Source: JALYNX01 sp035292685 (lineage in GTDB: Bacteria; Actinomycetota; Acidimicrobiia; Spongiisociales; ZC4RG35). From it: a stretch of 64,000 bases of DNA. The stretch covers positions 1 to 64,000 of the forward strand of contig DATDPP010000079.1 in assembly GCA_035292685.1 (NCBI GenBank), written 5' to 3'. A program made the position numbers and the translations under genes. How positions within the stretch are numbered: the stretch's first letter is position 1; the number at the start of each line of letters is the position of its first letter. Positions 9,095 to 17,127 of the stretch are shown here, in pieces. The notes under the pieces are model-generated. The model saw only the letters and a program-made list of their open reading frames with translations. It made no database searches and had not been told where the DNA came from.

Positions 9095-10107
9095 TCGGAG
9101 ACCCCGTCCAGTGGCCGCAGGAAGCACTGCGCGTTGCCCTCGAGCACCTTCAAGCGGTCGCTATCGCTCATCTCCACGGCCTCCACCCCGGCCACCGGAT
9201 CGGTCGAGGCCATGTCGAAGGGGTAGTCGCTGCCAAGGACCACATGGTCCCACCCCACCCTCCGCCCCAGCATCTCGAGGGAGAGTGCATCGTGGGTGAG
9301 GCTGTCGAAGTACATCGTCCCGAAGAAATGTCTCGGACCGGTGTCCTCGATGTGCACCTTCGGCTCGGGCCGTACCCTCCAACCATGCTCCCAGCGCCCG
9401 ATCTGGTACGGGGAGAATCCTCCGCCGTGGGTGAACCCGAGCCTGAGATCGGGATGACGGTCCAGGACACCACCGAAGATGAGCTTGGCGGCGGCGATGG
9501 TCGACTCCAGCGGGATACCGATCAGGTTCTGTAGGTAATAGGAGTTGAGCCTCTCGGCGCCGGCGATGGAACGCTGATCCGAATGGAACCAGACCGGCAG
9601 ATTCCGCCGGTCCATCTCAGACCACACCGGTTCCAGTGAGGGATGATCCAAGTCGACGCCGTTGATGTTGGAACCGATCTGCACCCCGCGCACGCGGGCG
9701 AATCCCGCCACGCGGTCGATCTCGGCAATCGATGCCTCGATGTCCTGCAACGGGAGGGTGGCGAACACATGGAGCCGGTCGGGATGACTGTCGCTCATTG
9801 CGATCAGGGCGTCGTTCTGGATCGAGGCGAAGTCGCGTCCCACCTCGGATGGGACGTGGTAGTGGAAGTTGGGTGGGGGAATGGCGATCACCTGGATGTC
9901 GACCCGCTGCCGATCCATCTCGCCCAATCTCAGGCCCGGATCGAAAATGGCATCGGGAAGGGGACCGAGTCGTTCCCGTCCGGGGTAGGCAAGGTACTTC
10001 CGCCCGCTGTCTTCGAACATGCTCGGACCGTGGTCGGGATGAGCGGCTGCCATGGCGGTCAGGGCGCCGGGCACGATGGCATGGGCGTGGATGTCGAATG
10101 TCGTCAC
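9091..10107 (-). CDS. Metal-dependent amidohydrolase/decarboxylase (ACMSD-like)
   Basis: TIM-barrel amidohydrolase-superfamily enzyme of 338 residues in the ACMSD/LigJ-like branch, whose members decarboxylate or hydrate unsaturated carboxylic acids using Zn or Mn. The metal ligands fit: HxH in FDIHAHAIV near residue 7, His in VWFHSDQ, His in FTHGGGFSP, Asp in GSDYPFDM. The start is GTG, overlapping the stop of the upstream TPP enzyme gene (GTGA). It is one of five ACMSD-branch paralogs in the window and the only one with a Ser (GSD) rather than Thr before the last ligand. The substrate is unknown. Confidence 0.87.
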   Translation of the reverse strand: MTTFDIHAHAIVPGALTAMAAAHPDHGPSMFEDSGRKYLAYPGRERLGPLPDAIFDPGLRLGEMDRQRVDIQVIAIPPPNFHYHVPSEVGRDFASIQNDALIAMSDSHPDRLHVFATLPLQDIEASIAEIDRVAGFARVRGVQIGSNINGVDLDHPSLEPVWSEMDRRNLPVWFHSDQRSIAGAERLNSYYLQNLIGIPLESTIAAAKLIFGGVLDRHPDLRLGFTHGGGFSPYQIGRWEHGWRVRPEPKVHIEDTGPRHFFGTMYFDSLTHDALSLEMLGRRVGWDHVVLGSDYPFDMASTDPVAGVEAVEMSDSDRLKVLEGNAQCFLRPLDGVSE

Positions 10108-11738
10108 TTGGCACCTTTCTCGTAGTCCCCGAACGAGCCGTAACCCGGGTGGTTGAAGGAGTTGGGGACCTCGATCAGGGTGGGGCCTTCGGCGTCGAGC
10201 ACCGAGGCGAGGGCCGCGCCGACCCGTGACAAGTCGTCGACCCTGATCCCCCTGGCTCCGAATGCCCGGGCCAATGCCACGAAGTCGGGAGGGCGAATGT
10301 CGACACCGCTCCGCCTCCCGTAGAGATGGTCCTGGTGTCGCCGTTCGACGCCATAACCTTCGTCGTTGAAGACCAGGATGATCACCGGGACCTGCTCCTG
10401 GACGGCGGTCATCAGATCCTGGATGGTGAACATGATCCCGGCGTCGCCAATCAGCGCGACAGACGGCGTGTCGGGCCGGGCCAATTTGGCTCCGATCGCA
10501 GCGGGCATCGCGTACCCGAGGGTGCCGAACCCCGAGGGAACAAACCAGGTGCGCGGGCGGTCGCTTCTCCAGTGTGATCGGGCCCAGAAGGCAATCGTCG
10601 TCGGATCGTTGAAGACGAGGCTCTCACCGGGCAGCGCCGCTCTGATCTGATCCAGGACCTCGATCTCGATCGGGGTCCCCACGACCTCGGCGATTCGGGC
10701 CAGGATTTTGGCCACCTCGTCGTCCCGCCAGGGCAGCGGGGTGTGGCCCGATCGGTCCAACGCCGAATGGATGTCGGTCATGAGTACTTCCGCGTCTCCG
10801 ACCAGGCCTACCTCGACCCGGTAGTTCCTGCCGATCTCAGCGGGGTCGATGTCGATCTGGACGATGTGATCCGGGAGGCGAAGCGACCAGCCACCAGTGG
10901 GGAAATAGGAGAACCGGGTACCGACGGCAAGGAGAACGTCACATCTCGAGATCAGGTGGCGAACCGGTTGCTCATTGGCCCAATTGCCCAGGTGCAGGGG
11001 GTGTTCGGCCGACATGGCCCCTTTCCCCTTCTGCGTGGTGATCACCGGTGCCCCCAAGCGCTCTGCCAGGGTCACGAGCGCCAGAGACGCCTGGAGTGTG
11101 GCCACTCCCCCACCCGCCCAAATCAAGGGGCGGGTTGCGGAGGCGATGATCTCCGATGCCTGTGCGAGCGACCGCTCGTCGACCGGCGGGTTCTGATGCT
11201 GCGCGGCGGGAAGCGGCATGGCATTTGAGCTGGTGTCGAACGCCTCATTTGCGATCTCGACCAGAGCCGGCCGCGGCCTCCGGTTGCGCAGGGCATAAAA
11301 CGCCGAGTTGATAGCGGTTGGGATCTCGTCACTCAGGCTCACCTGGGAGGTGAAACCGACCACAGGCCGAAAGACACCGAATTGGTCCGAGATGTCGTGG
11401 AAATGGCCTTTGCCCTTGCGCCGGACTTCAGCCGGGTTCTCACTCACCACATGAAGCAGAGGGACGCTGTCGTTATAGGCCGTGGCCATCGCCGTAATGG
11501 TGTTGAGCGCCCCTGGCCCATTCGAGGTGAAGGCCACCCCTATCCCGGAGGACGCCCTGGAGTAGCCGTCGGCCATGTACACCGCTCCTTGCTCATGCCG
11601 GACTTCGATATGTCGCAGCTCGGGGTGATCCACAAAGGCGTCGTAGACGGGGAGGGTGCCGACCCCCGGAATCCCGAACACGACTCGCACCCCTTCCTCG
11701 AGAAGCGACTCGACCAGGATGTGGGCGCCCGTCCTCAT
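10104..11738 (-). CDS. Thiamine-pyrophosphate-dependent enzyme (acetolactate synthase-like)
   Basis: TPP enzyme of 544 residues with the three-domain layout of acetolactate synthase and 2-oxo-acid decarboxylases. The pyrimidine-binding domain comes first (FGIPGVGTLPVYDAF, activating Glu in RHEQGAVYMADGYSR), then the central domain, then the PP domain with the GDAG...N TPP motif (LIGDAGIMFTIQDL, then VFNDEGYG). It resembles AruI-type 2-oxo-acid decarboxylases more than true acetolactate synthase, and no regulatory subunit is near. The ATG at 11738 follows the propeller gene by 4 bases; the open frame upstream is antisense-type noise over that gene. Likely role: decarboxylation or ligation of a 2-oxo acid, with the aldehyde passed to the reductase at 8174-9094. 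Confidence 0.87.
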   Translation of the reverse strand: MRTGAHILVESLLEEGVRVVFGIPGVGTLPVYDAFVDHPELRHIEVRHEQGAVYMADGYSRASSGIGVAFTSNGPGALNTITAMATAYNDSVPLLHVVSENPAEVRRKGKGHFHDISDQFGVFRPVVGFTSQVSLSDEIPTAINSAFYALRNRRPRPALVEIANEAFDTSSNAMPLPAAQHQNPPVDERSLAQASEIIASATRPLIWAGGGVATLQASLALVTLAERLGAPVITTQKGKGAMSAEHPLHLGNWANEQPVRHLISRCDVLLAVGTRFSYFPTGGWSLRLPDHIVQIDIDPAEIGRNYRVEVGLVGDAEVLMTDIHSALDRSGHTPLPWRDDEVAKILARIAEVVGTPIEIEVLDQIRAALPGESLVFNDPTTIAFWARSHWRSDRPRTWFVPSGFGTLGYAMPAAIGAKLARPDTPSVALIGDAGIMFTIQDLMTAVQEQVPVIILVFNDEGYGVERRHQDHLYGRRSGVDIRPPDFVALARAFGARGIRVDDLSRVGAALASVLDAEGPTLIEVPNSFNHPGYGSFGDYEKGAK

Positions 11739-11742
11739 CCCG

Positions 11743-12909
11743 TCACCCGCACGATCTGTCCGTGGCGAGCACAGTCCCCACCCATAACTCCGGGTACGAG
11801 GTGCGATCCGCCAGGATGATGTGGGTCGAGGCCACCGCAGCATCTCCACCACCCACATGTTTGGGCAGAGCCTCCCAACACAGCCCGTCCCGCGACGTCC
11901 AACCGGCGAAACCGGAGCTCTCGCTGAGCTTGCCCAACACAATCCAACCCCCGGGCCCAACATCGACACTGACGAGATCGACGGATCCCCACGACCCCGT
12001 TGGCGCCACGGGCTCCCATTCCAAGCCGTCGGCCGAGGTCCAGGCCGCAGGATCGCCGACGTCAAACCCCCCGACTGCGACATAACGGCCATCCCGCCAA
12101 CCGAGGTCTTGGACGAACGCACCATTGCCCAGTGGTGCATTGGATTCGGTCCAGGTGCGCCCGTCGTCCGAGAGCCAGATTCGAGGCTCACAGACCGGCG
12201 ATACCCCGAATGGCTCTGATGAGTTGCTCGACACCAATGCCAGATAGCCGGAGTCGGTGATCACGAACGGGGGAATGTCGGGTGAGGTCCGGTTAGGGGG
12301 CCGACACGCCGAGTCGAATGGCTGCTCGACCCCTGGTCCCCAGGCGGGATCGGAAACCACCTCGACGAAGGCCGCCCCCTCCTCCGACAACCAGACGTCG
12401 CCGGCGATCGTCACCGCGAAGAAAACGTTGTCGTCACCGATCACACTGGGACGTCCGGAGCCCTGTCTGGATCGCACCTCGTCAGGAAACGCCAGTGATT
12501 GGGTCTCCGCCCAACGCTCGTTGACCCGCTCAATCATCCACCCGTTCAAGCCGTCATAGGCGACGATGCTTTCTCCGGCGGCGGACAACTGTGTCGGCGT
12601 TCCCTCCAATGGCTGTTGTGACCAGCGCTGACCATCGGTCGTCGACCAGAGCAGGACGCCGTCGGCCGTCATCCCTGATAGCACCGCGAACCCGTCATTC
12701 ACCGCGATGAGACTGTCGAGATTCACCGAGCCTGGAGGGCCTTGAAGACTCGTCCACTCGATCGAAGGGATTTTCGGCGCCGTGGCGACGAAGAGAACGG
12801 CTGCCGCCATGAGCATTGCCGCCACGAGCAGTACCCTTACCCACACCTTCGGCGATTCCGGCATGATGGTCGAGGGGATCTCGACGTGGGGATCGGTCGA
12901 GGGCTCCAT
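11743..12909 (-). CDS. Membrane-anchored Asp-box (BNR-like) beta-propeller protein
   Basis: Protein of 388 residues with no enzyme match that I can name. A short cytoplasmic tail is followed by one membrane helix at about residues 24-43 (VWVRVLLVAAMLMAAAVLF), so the rest should lie outside. The outer part carries repeated Asp-box motifs, SxDxGxxW: STTDGQRW, SDDGRTW, SADGLEW and SRDGLCW, plus a weaker SEEGAAF, spaced as blades of a propeller. Four Cys residues in the second half could form disulfides. It is the first gene of a catabolic operon and is preceded by copy 2 of the shared operator. It might bind a ligand at the cell surface, but this is a guess. The ATG at 12909 was chosen; a start at 12978 would span the operator. 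Confidence 0.75.
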   Translation of the reverse strand: MEPSTDPHVEIPSTIMPESPKVWVRVLLVAAMLMAAAVLFVATAPKIPSIEWTSLQGPPGSVNLDSLIAVNDGFAVLSGMTADGVLLWSTTDGQRWSQQPLEGTPTQLSAAGESIVAYDGLNGWMIERVNERWAETQSLAFPDEVRSRQGSGRPSVIGDDNVFFAVTIAGDVWLSEEGAAFVEVVSDPAWGPGVEQPFDSACRPPNRTSPDIPPFVITDSGYLALVSSNSSEPFGVSPVCEPRIWLSDDGRTWTESNAPLGNGAFVQDLGWRDGRYVAVGGFDVGDPAAWTSADGLEWEPVAPTGSWGSVDLVSVDVGPGGWIVLGKLSESSGFAGWTSRDGLCWEALPKHVGGGDAAVASTHIILADRTSYPELWVGTVLATDRSCG

Positions 12910-12930
12910 CTGGGTCCAGTTCGACGGTGG

Positions 12931-12955
12931 CGATCCTGCATCATATATGATCCGA
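12931..12955. promoter_or_regulatory. Shared AT-rich operator/promoter element, copy 2
   Basis: Between the divergent propeller gene and the Ldh2 gene. Read on the minus strand it is GGATCATATATGATGCAGG. The core ATCATATATGAT is a perfect palindrome. Seventeen bases (TATATGATGCAGGATCG) are identical to copy 8 at 36361. It lies 9 bases before the ATG at 12965. Confidence 0.6.
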
Positions 12956-12964
12956 CCCGATCCG

Positions 12965-14062
12965 ATGGTTGAGACCAATCAACTTCCCGAGGGCGTGATT
13001 CGGGTTTTCCCAGATGTAGCCAGGCGTTTCACGTCGGATGTCTTCAAGGCGACCGGGGTGCCGGCCCCACAATCCGAGGTGGTAGCCGAAGTCCTGGTCA
13101 GCGCCGATCTACGGGGAATCCGAAGCCATGGCCTGGCCCGACTCCCCTACTTCCTGGTGCGACTGGAGCGAGGTGTCATCGCCTCAGATCCCAAGATGCC
13201 GTTCGAGCGGCGGAGCCCGACCACTGGTGTCCTCGACGCAGCCAACGGGATCGGGATCGTCGCCGCCGATCGCGCGATGACGGTGGCGATCGAGATGGCC
13301 CTCGAGAATGGGTCCGGGTTCGTCGCTGTCAAGGACAGCAGTCATTTCGGGTACGCAGGCTTCTGGGCTGAAAGGGCGATGCGTGCCGGACTCGTCGGGA
13401 TCAGCATGTCCAACAGTGGGCGGCGGGTGGCACCGACCTTCGGAGTCGACTCGGTCCTCGGGACCAACCCCATCGCAGTCACACTCCCCGGCTCGCCAGG
13501 TGAGACCGACTTCTATCTCGACATGGCCACCTCCGCGGTGGCAGTTGGCAAGGTAGAGACCGCACTCCGAGAGGGTCGCAGCCTGCCTCCGGGCTGGCTG
13601 GCTTCGTCACAGACTCCGGAGCTCGATTCCAACGGCGTCCTCCCCTTCGATTCGCCCTTACTGCCCCTGGGCGGGGAGGGCACCGACGGTGGTGGTCACA
13701 AGGGATACGGATTGGCTCTGATGGTGGAACTGCTCTGTGGCGCTTTGGGCGGCACCGGTTTCCAAGCCCGCGTGGCGGGAGCCGATGGCAGTGGGCCACC
13801 CGCAATGGGGCATCTGATGGGAGCCCTCAACATCGAGGGCTTCCGCCCCCTTGCCGACTTTCAAAGCGACATGGCCACCACCTTCGATCTGATCAGAGGG
13901 ACTTCGAAGGCCCCAGGTCATGACCGGATCCTGATACATGGCGAGCCTGAAGCCATCGCCCAAGAGAGGAACAGTCGCGAGGGGATCGCGATCACTCCGG
14001 TCGTGCTGCAACAATTGGAAAGCTGGGGCAGCCGTCTCGGGGTCGAGGCTCACTTCGGATGA
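12965..14062 (+). CDS. Ldh2-family (malate/L-lactate/sulfolactate) dehydrogenase
   Basis: NAD(P)-dependent 2-hydroxy-acid dehydrogenase of 365 residues from the Ldh_2 (MDH2) family, unrelated in fold to classical lactate dehydrogenases. Family marks: SADLRGIRSHGLARLPYF near residue 43, the SSHFGYAGFWAERA helix near 125, and GTNPIAVTLPG near 170. ATG 12965 starts just after the shared operator. It overlaps (ATGA) the first of two genes encoding a split TPP decarboxylase. In coenzyme M biosynthesis an Ldh2-type sulfolactate dehydrogenase (ComC) feeds the ComDE decarboxylase, so a route from 2-hydroxy acid through 2-oxo acid to aldehyde is a reasonable inference for these three genes; the side chain of the acid is not known. 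Confidence 0.87.
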   Translation: MVETNQLPEGVIRVFPDVARRFTSDVFKATGVPAPQSEVVAEVLVSADLRGIRSHGLARLPYFLVRLERGVIASDPKMPFERRSPTTGVLDAANGIGIVAADRAMTVAIEMALENGSGFVAVKDSSHFGYAGFWAERAMRAGLVGISMSNSGRRVAPTFGVDSVLGTNPIAVTLPGSPGETDFYLDMATSAVAVGKVETALREGRSLPPGWLASSQTPELDSNGVLPFDSPLLPLGGEGTDGGGHKGYGLALMVELLCGALGGTGFQARVAGADGSGPPAMGHLMGALNIEGFRPLADFQSDMATTFDLIRGTSKAPGHDRILIHGEPEAIAQERNSREGIAITPVVLQQLESWGSRLGVEAHFG

Positions 14063-14562
14063 CAGGTGTCAGCTCGGCCAGGACAGTCTCCATTCTCAAG
14101 GATCTCGAGGTCACCCACATCGTGACGATCCCCGATGGCGAGAGCCGTCATCTGTTCGCAGCGCTGACCGATGAGCCCGAGATCACCGTGATCTCACCTA
14201 CCCGAGAGGGTGAGGGGCTGGCCATCGCCGCCGGGCTCTGGGTGGGTGGCTGCAAGCCACTGGTCCTCCTTCAGAACACGGGCTTGATGGAGGCGGGTGA
14301 CGCGCTGCGCGGTTGTGGCATCGGGCCCAGCATCCCTCTAATGCTTCTGGTCGGCTGGCGTGGTTACCCCGGTGCGATGGCCGGCAAACTCCCGCTCGAC
14401 TCCGCCTACCCCTTCACCGAGCCCTTGCTCGACGCATGGGAGGTTCCTCATTGGCGTCTGATGACGGATGACGACCTTCCGGCCATAGCCGAGATGGACC
14501 GCGTCGCATCGGCCACCTCCAAACCGGCGGCGGTGGTGTTCGGGCACGCCTTTCTCCCATGA
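14059..14562 (+). CDS. TPP-binding decarboxylase, pyrimidine-domain subunit (ComD/phosphonopyruvate decarboxylase-like)
   Basis: A separate N-terminal half of a TPP decarboxylase, 167 residues. It matches the Pyr domain: THIVTIPDGES near the N-terminus, then the activating Glu about residue 52 in REGEGLAIAAG, then the QNTGLMEAGDALRG turn and MLLVGWRG. These are typical of sulfopyruvate decarboxylase alpha (ComD) and the matching half of phosphonopyruvate decarboxylase. It must pair with the PP-domain subunit encoded next (14559-15122). Overlapping ATGA at both ends suggests strict coupling with Ldh2 and the beta subunit. Substrate possibly sulfopyruvate or phosphonopyruvate, not proven. Confidence 0.83.
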   Translation: MTGVSSARTVSILKDLEVTHIVTIPDGESRHLFAALTDEPEITVISPTREGEGLAIAAGLWVGGCKPLVLLQNTGLMEAGDALRGCGIGPSIPLMLLVGWRGYPGAMAGKLPLDSAYPFTEPLLDAWEVPHWRLMTDDDLPAIAEMDRVASATSKPAAVVFGHAFLP

Positions 14563-15122
14563 CCATGGAGAGGATGGACCTGTTCCGGTCCCTGGCGGCC
14601 CGTCGCAACGACGAGATCGTGATCATGACGATGACCGCCACATTGCAGTGGCCCCTTGTGTCCCAACACCCGCTCGACTTCGACTTTCTCGCCTTTGGCA
14701 TGGGGCACGCATCGGACTTCGGGTTGGGCCTCGCACTGGCTCGACCGGAGCGCAAGACGATCGTGCTCAAGGGTGACGGAGGTCTCTTGATGAGCCTCGG
14801 GTCGCTGGTGACGTTGGGCCGCTACGGGCCACCAAACCTCCTGGTCCTCCTCTTGGAGAACCGCAGCTATGAGATGACCGGTGGCCAGCCGCTGGCTCCC
14901 GGGGTGGACTTCGCCATGGTGGCGCAGGGTGCGGGCGTGGCCAAGGTGGAGACCATCGAGATCTTGGAGGATTTCGAGACGGCACTGCCGCGTCTCCTCT
15001 CCGAGCCCGGCCCCCACTTCGTGATTCTGCCGGTCACCAACTCCGAGCCGTTGCCACAAGTGAGCCACACCGATCACGCGGGGCGGGTCGGGAACCTGCG
15101 ACGGGCTCTGGGTGTGATCTAG
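14559..15122 (+). CDS. TPP-binding decarboxylase, PP-domain subunit (ComE-like)
   Basis: The C-terminal half of the split TPP decarboxylase, 187 residues. The TPP/Mg motif is intact: GDG at residues 72-74 (LKGDGGLLMSLGSL) and the metal-binding Asn at 101 (LLENRSYEMTGG). The pre-motif segment FGMGHASDFGLGLALA is also typical of ComE and phosphonopyruvate decarboxylases. It forms the active site with the preceding subunit. It is last in the three-gene operon and is followed by a strong hairpin that probably ends transcription. Confidence 0.85.
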   Translation: MTMERMDLFRSLAARRNDEIVIMTMTATLQWPLVSQHPLDFDFLAFGMGHASDFGLGLALARPERKTIVLKGDGGLLMSLGSLVTLGRYGPPNLLVLLLENRSYEMTGGQPLAPGVDFAMVAQGAGVAKVETIEILEDFETALPRLLSEPGPHFVILPVTNSEPLPQVSHTDHAGRVGNLRRALGVI

Positions 15123-15130
15123 TCGGCGTG

Positions 15131-15166
15131 AAGGGGGTGTGGGCGGGATAGCCGCCCTACCCCCTT
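15131..15166. terminator. Bidirectional hairpin terminator
   Basis: Inverted repeat between convergent genes: AAGGGGG at 15131-15137 pairs with CCCCCTT at 15160-15166, and GGGCGG pairs with CCGCCC around a 5-base loop, with a small internal bulge. There is no long T run, so it may act as a GC-rich roadblock for both the ComE-like gene and the binding-protein gene. Confidence 0.65.
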
Positions 15167-15179
15167 GACGTCTCGTTGG

Positions 15180-16250
15180 TCAGGGTGCGGGAACCACCTC
15201 GAACCGTGGCTGATCGAAACCCTCAGCGAGGACGTTGGCATTGTCCGGATGGAGGGCGGTCTGGAAGTCCCAGATCGCCTGCTCAGCCTCTACCCATTCG
15301 TCGGTGAAGTAGACCGACTCCACGAACCAGTCATTGGGACCGGCCATGTAGTCCTGGATGAATGCCACATCTTCCTCCGCCTCTACTGCGAAGTGCTGGG
15401 GATAGGTCTCGATGATCTCGGCCTGGTTCTCCTCCCAGAGCACGATGCCACGCTGCCACAACTCAAGGAAGGCCGCGATCTCGTCGGGGTGAGCGTCGTA
15501 GTACTCCTCAGTAGCGGTGAACAGGTTGGACATGATGTGGGCCTCATCACTCTCGAAGCCGGAGAAGGTGTTGTAGAGCTGGAACGGCATCTGACCTTCA
15601 TACATGGGGACGATGTCGCCGGTCCGCAGGAATGGGGCGGCTGCCTCGGGAATGAGGATGGCTGCGACACAATCCCCGTTTACCAGGTTCTGCGGGTTGA
15701 CGAAGTGATCATTCACGATCAACTCGAAATCGCCGCCACCCACCCGAAAGTCGAGACCGTGCGATTCGTTGGCCAGCACACCCCAGAACCCGCTAGCAGA
15801 AACCGGGCTGGCGACGCAGATCGTCGAACCGAGAGGAATGTCCTCGAGGGTCTGGTAACCGGTGTCAGGTGTCGTCATCATCGAGTCCCGCAGCGCGTTG
15901 TACTTCCCGAAGCTCACGGTCTTGATGTCGGTCTCCTGCTCCAGGACCGGTACCTCCATGCTGCCCATAGAGACGATGTCACCATGACCACCAGCAAAGA
16001 AGGTGAACTCGTCCCAGGTGGTGCTGGTCACGATCCTGATGTTGTTCTCGATCTCCCAATCCACCAGGACACCGGTGTCGTTCATGTAGTCCCAGACAGG
16101 GTCGGGGGCAAAGGCGAAGCGGATCACCGACCGCTCGTCACCAGGCGCCGTCGTATCCCCTGTCTCGTCACCGGTGGTCCCACAACCCGCCGCCACCAGG
16201 GCCAGCAGGGCGCTCAGCGAAACCCACCACCATTTCGATCGACGTCGCAC
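15180..16250 (-). CDS. ABC transporter substrate-binding lipoprotein 1 (NitT/TauT-like)
   Basis: Secreted substrate-binding protein of 356 residues for a NitT/TauT-type importer. It has a signal sequence (RRRSKWWWVSLSALLALV) with a lipobox ending AAGC, then a mature domain starting VIRFAFAPDPVWDYMND. About two thirds identical by eye to the protein at 18999-20075, including the GGHGDIVSMG and NDHFVNPQNL segments, so it is a duplicate. The GTG at 16250 follows a good ribosome site (GGGAGG, 4 bases before). It has its own promoter copy (16281-16314), so the two binding proteins could be produced in different amounts. The ligand is unknown; family members bind taurine, sulfonates, nitrate, thiamine precursors or aromatic acids. 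Confidence 0.88.
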   Translation of the reverse strand: MRRRSKWWWVSLSALLALVAAGCGTTGDETGDTTAPGDERSVIRFAFAPDPVWDYMNDTGVLVDWEIENNIRIVTSTTWDEFTFFAGGHGDIVSMGSMEVPVLEQETDIKTVSFGKYNALRDSMMTTPDTGYQTLEDIPLGSTICVASPVSASGFWGVLANESHGLDFRVGGGDFELIVNDHFVNPQNLVNGDCVAAILIPEAAAPFLRTGDIVPMYEGQMPFQLYNTFSGFESDEAHIMSNLFTATEEYYDAHPDEIAAFLELWQRGIVLWEENQAEIIETYPQHFAVEAEEDVAFIQDYMAGPNDWFVESVYFTDEWVEAEQAIWDFQTALHPDNANVLAEGFDQPRFEVVPAP

Positions 16251-16280
16251 GTATCCTCCCGACTCGAGACCGGCCACCGG

Positions 16281-16314
16281 GATCATATATCAGACAATCC
16301 ATAGTTTGCACTGT
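16281..16314. promoter_or_regulatory. Shared operator/promoter element, copy 3 (long form)
   Basis: Begins GATCATATATCAGACAATCC and continues to a TTTGCACTGT end. It is identical at 33 of 34 positions to copy 4 at 20137-20170. On the minus strand a TATATGATC -10-like box points to the binding-protein gene at 16250. Conservation over 34 non-coding bases argues for a bound protein or a recent duplication. Confidence 0.6.
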
Positions 16315-16386
16315 GGAACGCAGCGCTCGCGAAAAGGCGCCATGATCAAAAAGACGGAATCGTGTCTCCGGCCCGATGTGTCAGCG

Positions 16387-17127
16387 CTAGGTGGCGACCA
16401 GGTCCAGCTCTTCGAACTTGCGCAACACCTGGGCCTTGACCACGGCCACGCTCTCGTCGGCGGCATCGCGGGGGAAGGGGAGTTCGATCTGGAGGTCGTC
16501 CTCGAGCCGTCCTCCCTTGGCGAAGACGAGGATGCGGTTGGACAGCTCTACCGCCTCACCGACGTCATGGGTGACGAAGAGGACGGTCTTTCGGGTTTGG
16601 CTCCACATATCGTGCAGCTCGCGACGTAGGGATCGGGCGGTGATTGCGTCGAGGTGGCTGAACGGCTCGTCCATGAACAGGACATCCGGTTCGATGGAAA
16701 AAGCCCTGGCGATCCCAACCCTCTGCTGCATCCCGCCGGAGAGCTCACCCGGGTACTTGTCGACCTTGTCCCCCAACTGAACCATGTCGAGGTACTTGTA
16801 ACATCGCTCCCGGGTGGCGTCGCTCCGGTTCTTCTGGACGAACAACAGATTGTCCATGACCGTCCTCCATGGCAGGAGACGGGCGGCCTGGAACACATAA
16901 CCGGGCTCGGCATCGCGGTTGTCCTGGGTGATGGTCACCGTTCCAGAACTGGGAGTCTCGATCCCGCTGAGGATGTTCAGCAGTGTCGACTTCCCGCATC
17001 CCGAGGGCCCGACGATCGACACGAAGACGTAACCCTGCACTTCCATGTTGACGTTCTCCAACGCCACCACCCGGTCATCCCCGACCCCAAACTCCTTGTG
17101 CAGGTTCTCGACCTTGATCTCAGCCAT
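16387..17127 (-). CDS. ABC transporter ATP-binding protein (NitT/TauT-like)
   Basis: Cytoplasmic ATPase of 246 residues that drives the importer encoded here. Walker A GPSGCGKST near residue 41, Q-loop in VFQAARLLPW, intact signature LSGGMQQR near 127, Walker B VLFMDEPFSHLD and switch His in FVTHDVGEA. Similar to SsuB/TauB. It overlaps the permease gene upstream (17120) by 8 bases. A second ATPase for apparently the same importer lies at 20179-20952. Confidence 0.92.
   Translation of the reverse strand: MAEIKVENLHKEFGVGDDRVVALENVNMEVQGYVFVSIVGPSGCGKSTLLNILSGIETPSSGTVTITQDNRDAEPGYVFQAARLLPWRTVMDNLLFVQKNRSDATRERCYKYLDMVQLGDKVDKYPGELSGGMQQRVGIARAFSIEPDVLFMDEPFSHLDAITARSLRRELHDMWSQTRKTVLFVTHDVGEAVELSNRILVFAKGGRLEDDLQIELPFPRDAADESVAVVKAQVLRKFEELDLVAT

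Noticed and set aside
10104..11738. Assignment of the TPP enzyme as sulfoacetaldehyde acetyltransferase (Xsc)
   Set aside because: The opening motifs resemble AruI/acetolactate-synthase-type enzymes and do not show the Xsc-type start, so the sulfonate route cannot be closed here.
15165..16304. Open frame of 379 codons on the plus strand opposite binding protein 1
   Set aside because: Antisense shadow; the minus-strand frame has a lipobox, ribosome site and paralog.
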